Shown: positions 61,117 to 64,000 of the stretch, one piece after another
Layout: the number at the start of each line of letters is the position of its first letter
Position numbering within the stretch: position 1 is the first letter of the stretch
The notes under the pieces: generated by a model
The model's input: the letters and a program-made list of their open reading frames with translations, nothing else
What the model was told of the DNA's origin: nothing
Databases searched by the model: none
Program-made: the position numbers and the translations under genes
Source: SB25 sp029560875
GTDB taxonomy: Bacteria; Bacteroidota; Bacteroidia; Bacteroidales; Tenuifilaceae
Direction: 5' to 3'
Assembly: GCA_035388225.1 (NCBI GenBank)
Contig: DAOOPM010000008.1
Coordinates: forward strand, 75,335-139,334
Length of the DNA stretch: 64,000 bases

Positions 61117-62786
61117 ATGAGAATTTATAAGGTTTTTGCCTTCATTTTGTTATTTGTATCATCAAACTACTCCTTTTCACAAACTCCTGAAATTTTGCTT
61201 AATAAAGTTGACAGCTGTGTGAGCGCCAAAGACACTTTAGGCATAGCTAGAGCTTTTTTTGGACTAGTAAAGCACTACGATAAAATAGGTGATGATGCAA
61301 AATTGTCTCAAATGCTAGATAGTACATTGAAGTACGCAAGATTATCGGGAAATCAGAAAGCATATATATCTGCACAAACTTTTTACGCTTCATATATAAG
61401 TGATAAAGGAAATCATGACGAGGCAATACAGGTCTATCGAAATATTCATAAAGAATATCTTGAAATAGGAGATACAGCAAAAGCCGCGGATATGCTTGTA
61501 AATATTGGTATGGAATTCAATAATAAAGGGCTTTATTCCGATGCCTTGAGGGAGGAGATTTCTGCATTGAAGATTAGAGAGAAGATTGGTGATTTGTCAA
61601 ATATTGCTAAGTATTACCAATTAATAGGTGAAGTTTATAAGCAACTAGGACAAAAGGAAAAGTGGCGAGAGTATTTCCTTAAGGCTGATTCTTTATCAAG
61701 AGTAAATGAGTTATACGCTAACTTTTTTACAAGGGTAGGAATAATGAACGATATGGGCGGTTTTTACGAGTACGATGGAGAACTTGCAAAGGCCAAGCTA
61801 ACCTATGAGCAAATGTACGAACTGTCCGAAAAAGAACAGTACGCTAATGGGATGACAGTGGCTTTGAGTAATCTTGTCCCCGTGTTAAAAAAAATGGGTT
61901 TAAAGCAGGAGGCATTAAACAAGTCTCTTATGGCTTTGGCTCTTTCTGAAAAGAGCGATAGGGTTTACCATATCATTTATGACTTAAATAATGTAGGTGA
62001 ACAATATCTTGATATTGGTAAGGCTAACAATGCTTTACCATATTTTATAAGAGCAGAAAAACTTGCTAAAGACAAAGCATTTCCTTTGGAACGAATGCAA
62101 AGTTGGCAGGGTTTATATAAATCATATAAAATTATTGGGGATTATCGGAAAGCCCTTGAGTATTTTGAGAATGAAGTTCAACTTAGCGATTCCTTAAAGG
62201 GTGTTGAGGTTAAAAAGAATGTTGCAGAATTAGAAACTCGTTACGAAACTGAAAAAAAAGAACAGCAAATAAGGGAGTTGTCACTAAGGAGTGAGTTGGA
62301 TAAGAAAAAACTTAGAGCACTTGTTGGACTGGTGTTTGCTTCTGGTTTGATGATTTTTTTGTTGTCTTATATTATACGTATTCGTAGAAAGGCAATCATT
62401 CAACAGCGTGAACTTATAGCCAAACAACGCGAAGTGGCGTATTTGAATCAAGAAAAGTTGCGGCTAGAGATAAGTCAAAAGAATAGAGAACTTTCTTCGT
62501 TAGCACTTCAAATGGCTAGTAAAACCGAATTTATTAATGAAATTAAAAGTAAGATTGACACCGTTGGTGTTGACAAAATAATTCGTAAGATTGAAACGGA
62601 GTTTAATAGCGATTTAGAATGGGAGGCGTTTCGACTTCGTTTCGAAGAGGTTCATCCTTCATTTTTCAAGTTGCTTAAAAAACAATTTCCTGACCTAACC
62701 TTTGGCGAGTTGAAGCTTTGTGCCTTACTTCAACTTAATTTGACCACAAAGGAGATTGCCAACATCAATAATATTACCACAGCAGC
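61117..62786 (+). CDS. TPR protein with LuxR-like HTH, truncated by assembly gap
   Basis: Signal peptide MRIYKVFAFILLFVSSNYSF, then TPR-type helices to about residue 370 (GKANNALPYFIRAEKLAKDK, GDYRKALEYFENEVQLSDSL). A transmembrane helix (LVGLVFASGLMIFLLSYIIR) is followed by a coiled coil (about 430-480) and the start of a LuxR-like helix-turn-helix (LTFGELKLCALLQLNLTTKE, IANINNITTA). The gap begins inside that domain, so the C-terminus is unresolved. It lies 13 nt downstream of the sensor-phosphatase gene. Such Bacteroidota proteins are membrane-bound transcription factors; the pair may act in one signalling pathway. Confidence 0.78.
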
Positions 62787-62886
62787 NNNNNNNNNNNNNN
62801 NNNNNNNNNNNNNNNNNNNNNNNNNNNNNNNNNNNNNNNNNNNNNNNNNNNNNNNNNNNNNNNNNNNNNNNNNNNNNNNNNNNNNN
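62787..62886. other. Assembly gap of 100 N
   Basis: Exactly 100 N, a conventional placeholder for a gap of unknown length. Sequence 62887-63135 after the gap can be read in the frame of the TPR gene without a stop, but it does not look like the expected end of a LuxR helix-turn-helix. It could be a different gene's 3' part, non-coding sequence, or a misjoin. Confidence 0.9.
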
Positions 62887-63138
62887 GATGTGGCAAGTCA
62901 AGGTAAAGGCTTGTTCAATGACTACATCTGTGATATTGTTTCTTTTTTCGACAACCAATTATGGCTCTATAAGGGATTTCCATTAAAAAGAGTTTCAAAA
63001 TCACTGGGTGATATTTTTACCGAAGAGGTTCTATCCTTTGAGGAAAATTGCCATGTAGACTCATCGAAGTTTACAATACCTCAAAATGTAAAAATTCAAA
63101 ATAAACACACTAAATGTCTAACTAAAAACAACTAAACA

Positions 63139-64000
63139 ATGAAACGATTTTTATTTTTTTGTCTTTTTTGTGCAATTATTTTTGCTGGATGTGAGAAGGA
63201 TGAGGACAGTCTAATTGCTTCAACCACGCATGAGTCCGAAACAATAACCATCAATACCGTGTGGAAAGCTGTGAATAATCCGCACATCATTAAGGGGTAT
63301 GTTAAAGTTACCAGTGGAACGTTAACGATTGAGCCCGGCGTTGTGGTAAAGTTTGATGCTGGTGCAAGCTTGGAGATTGGAGGTACAAATGCTAGTTTGA
63401 TTGCCGTTGGAACTTTTGAGGATAGAATTACATTTACCAGTTTGAGTCAAAGTCCTCAGCCTGGCGATTGGGATTACATAAAGTTTAAGCAGGGTGCCAT
63501 TGATTGTGAGATGGAGTACTGTGTGGTTGAGTATGGTGGAGCAAACTCATCGTGGGGTATGATTGATGTTTCGGGTAATGCTTTGATATCAATAAAAACG
63601 TGTACAATATCATATTCAGAAAATATTGCTGTAGAAGCGGAGGACGATGGTAATGCTTTTGTAGCGTTTGAAGGCAATATATTACTTGGAACCGAAGGCA
63701 AACACGTAATGAAGATTAGGGGAAAGAATGTGCCCACTATTGGAATAGGCAATCTTTTTACAACTTCAAATAATTTTGGCATTCTTGTTACTGGTTCATC
63801 ATCGAACTATAATTATGTAGACCTAAATTCTACTTGGAAAAAGCATAATGCTCCCTACTATATTGAAGATGATATTATAATTCGTAATGGAGCAACCTTA
63901 ACTATTGAGGCTGGTACTACCCTTAAGTTTTATGATGGACAGAAAGTTCAAGTGGGAACTTCGACTAACGGAACTGGAAGATTGATTGCAAGAGGAACTT
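63139..64000 (+). CDS. Lipoprotein with right-handed beta-helix repeats, 3' partial
   Basis: ATG 63139 opens a frame that runs off the window. Signal and lipobox MKRFLFFCLFCAIIFAGCEK, then a Ser/Thr/Glu-rich linker and short beta-rungs: VTSGTLTIEPGVVVKFDAGA, GTFEDRITFTSLSQSPQPGD, MEYCVVEYGGANSSWGMIDV and, in a second cycle, DIIIRNGATLTIEAGTTLKF. The double occurrence of TLTIEPG / TLTIEAG suggests repeated beta-helix modules. Probably surface-exposed. The promoter region may be in the post-gap sequence. Confidence 0.75.
   Translation, partial: MKRFLFFCLFCAIIFAGCEKDEDSLIASTTHESETITINTVWKAVNNPHIIKGYVKVTSGTLTIEPGVVVKFDAGASLEIGGTNASLIAVGTFEDRITFTSLSQSPQPGDWDYIKFKQGAIDCEMEYCVVEYGGANSSWGMIDVSGNALISIKTCTISYSENIAVEAEDDGNAFVAFEGNILLGTEGKHVMKIRGKNVPTIGIGNLFTTSNNFGILVTGSSSNYNYVDLNSTWKKHNAPYYIEDDIIIRNGATLTIEAGTTLKFYDGQKVQVGTSTNGTGRLIARGT

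Noticed and set aside
62887..63135. C-terminal part of the TPR-HTH protein after the gap
   Set aside because: Frame continuity over 100 N is arbitrary, and the sequence does not resemble the end of a LuxR-type domain.
63474..63782. Minus-strand frame at right edge
   Set aside because: It is antisense to the beta-helix lipoprotein, which has a clear lipobox and repeat pattern.
1..64000. tRNA, rRNA, CRISPR, integrase or transposase
   Set aside because: Intergenic stretches were read for cloverleaf pattern, regular direct repeats and typical transposase motifs; none was recognised. A computed scan was not possible.

Overview
The window looks like a chromosomal segment of a Bacteroidota bacterium, probably of the Bacteroidales/Marinilabiliales side. 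The basis is promoter-like TAnnTTTG boxes, a type IX secretion (T9SS) C-terminal domain, Reg_prop/Y_Y_Y sensor architecture, a PASTA-containing FtsI, a MraY with a polar insertion, a GTPase-altered EF-G paralogue, and gene starts that mostly lack a strong Shine-Dalgarno sequence. No species is claimed. No tRNA, rRNA, CRISPR array, integrase or transposase was recognised.

Layout. (1) 1-4717, plus strand: the 3' part of a large outer-membrane beta-barrel protein, a C39-peptidase ABC exporter and a very short HlyD-like membrane protein. Together they look like a peptide export unit. It ends at a strong bidirectional hairpin facing ftsZ. (2) 4808-20760, minus strand: a complete division and cell wall (dcw) cluster, transcribed mraZ-rsmH-ftsL-ftsI-murE-mraY-murD-ftsW-murG-murC-ftsQ-ftsA-ftsZ. 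Three TGGGN-type MraZ boxes with exact 10-nt periodicity lie upstream of mraZ. REP-like palindrome fragments and low-complexity spacers sit in several of its gaps. (3) 21264-24933, plus strand: an A+T-rich, translationally coupled three-gene cassette encoding a T9SS cargo protein, a lipoprotein and a beta-barrel protein. This is the least explained unit in the window. (4) 25324-33716: mixed genes. They are a DUF3592 protein, a small lipoprotein, a DUF4395 protein, glutaminase, pyrE divergent from a NUDIX gene with overlapping start codons, a TlpA-like protein with a monothiol active site, coaD, a Memo-AMMECR1 fusion and an NTF2-like secreted protein.

(5) 33825-35981, minus strand: an EF-G2 paralogue lacking the catalytic histidine, divergent from the str operon. 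(6) 36553-54342, plus strand: the str-S10-spc-alpha ribosomal protein super-operon with fusA, secY, map, infA and rpoA, closed by a clear intrinsic terminator. tuf is absent between fusA and rpsJ. Two promoter-like boxes precede rpsL. (7) 54432-57743: enolase and a UbiD-family decarboxylase. (8) 57801-63135: a double beta-propeller/Y_Y_Y/SpoIIE phosphatase sensor followed by a TPR protein with a C-terminal LuxR-like helix-turn-helix, which is interrupted by a 100-N assembly gap. (9) 63139-64000: a lipoprotein of beta-helix type, cut by the window edge.

Regions 2 and 6 are ordinary housekeeping clusters that supply peptidoglycan/division and translation. The accessory interest lies in the peptide-exporter unit, the T9SS-cargo cassette, the EF-G2 paralogue, the Memo-AMMECR1 fusion and the sensor-phosphatase/TPR-HTH pair.
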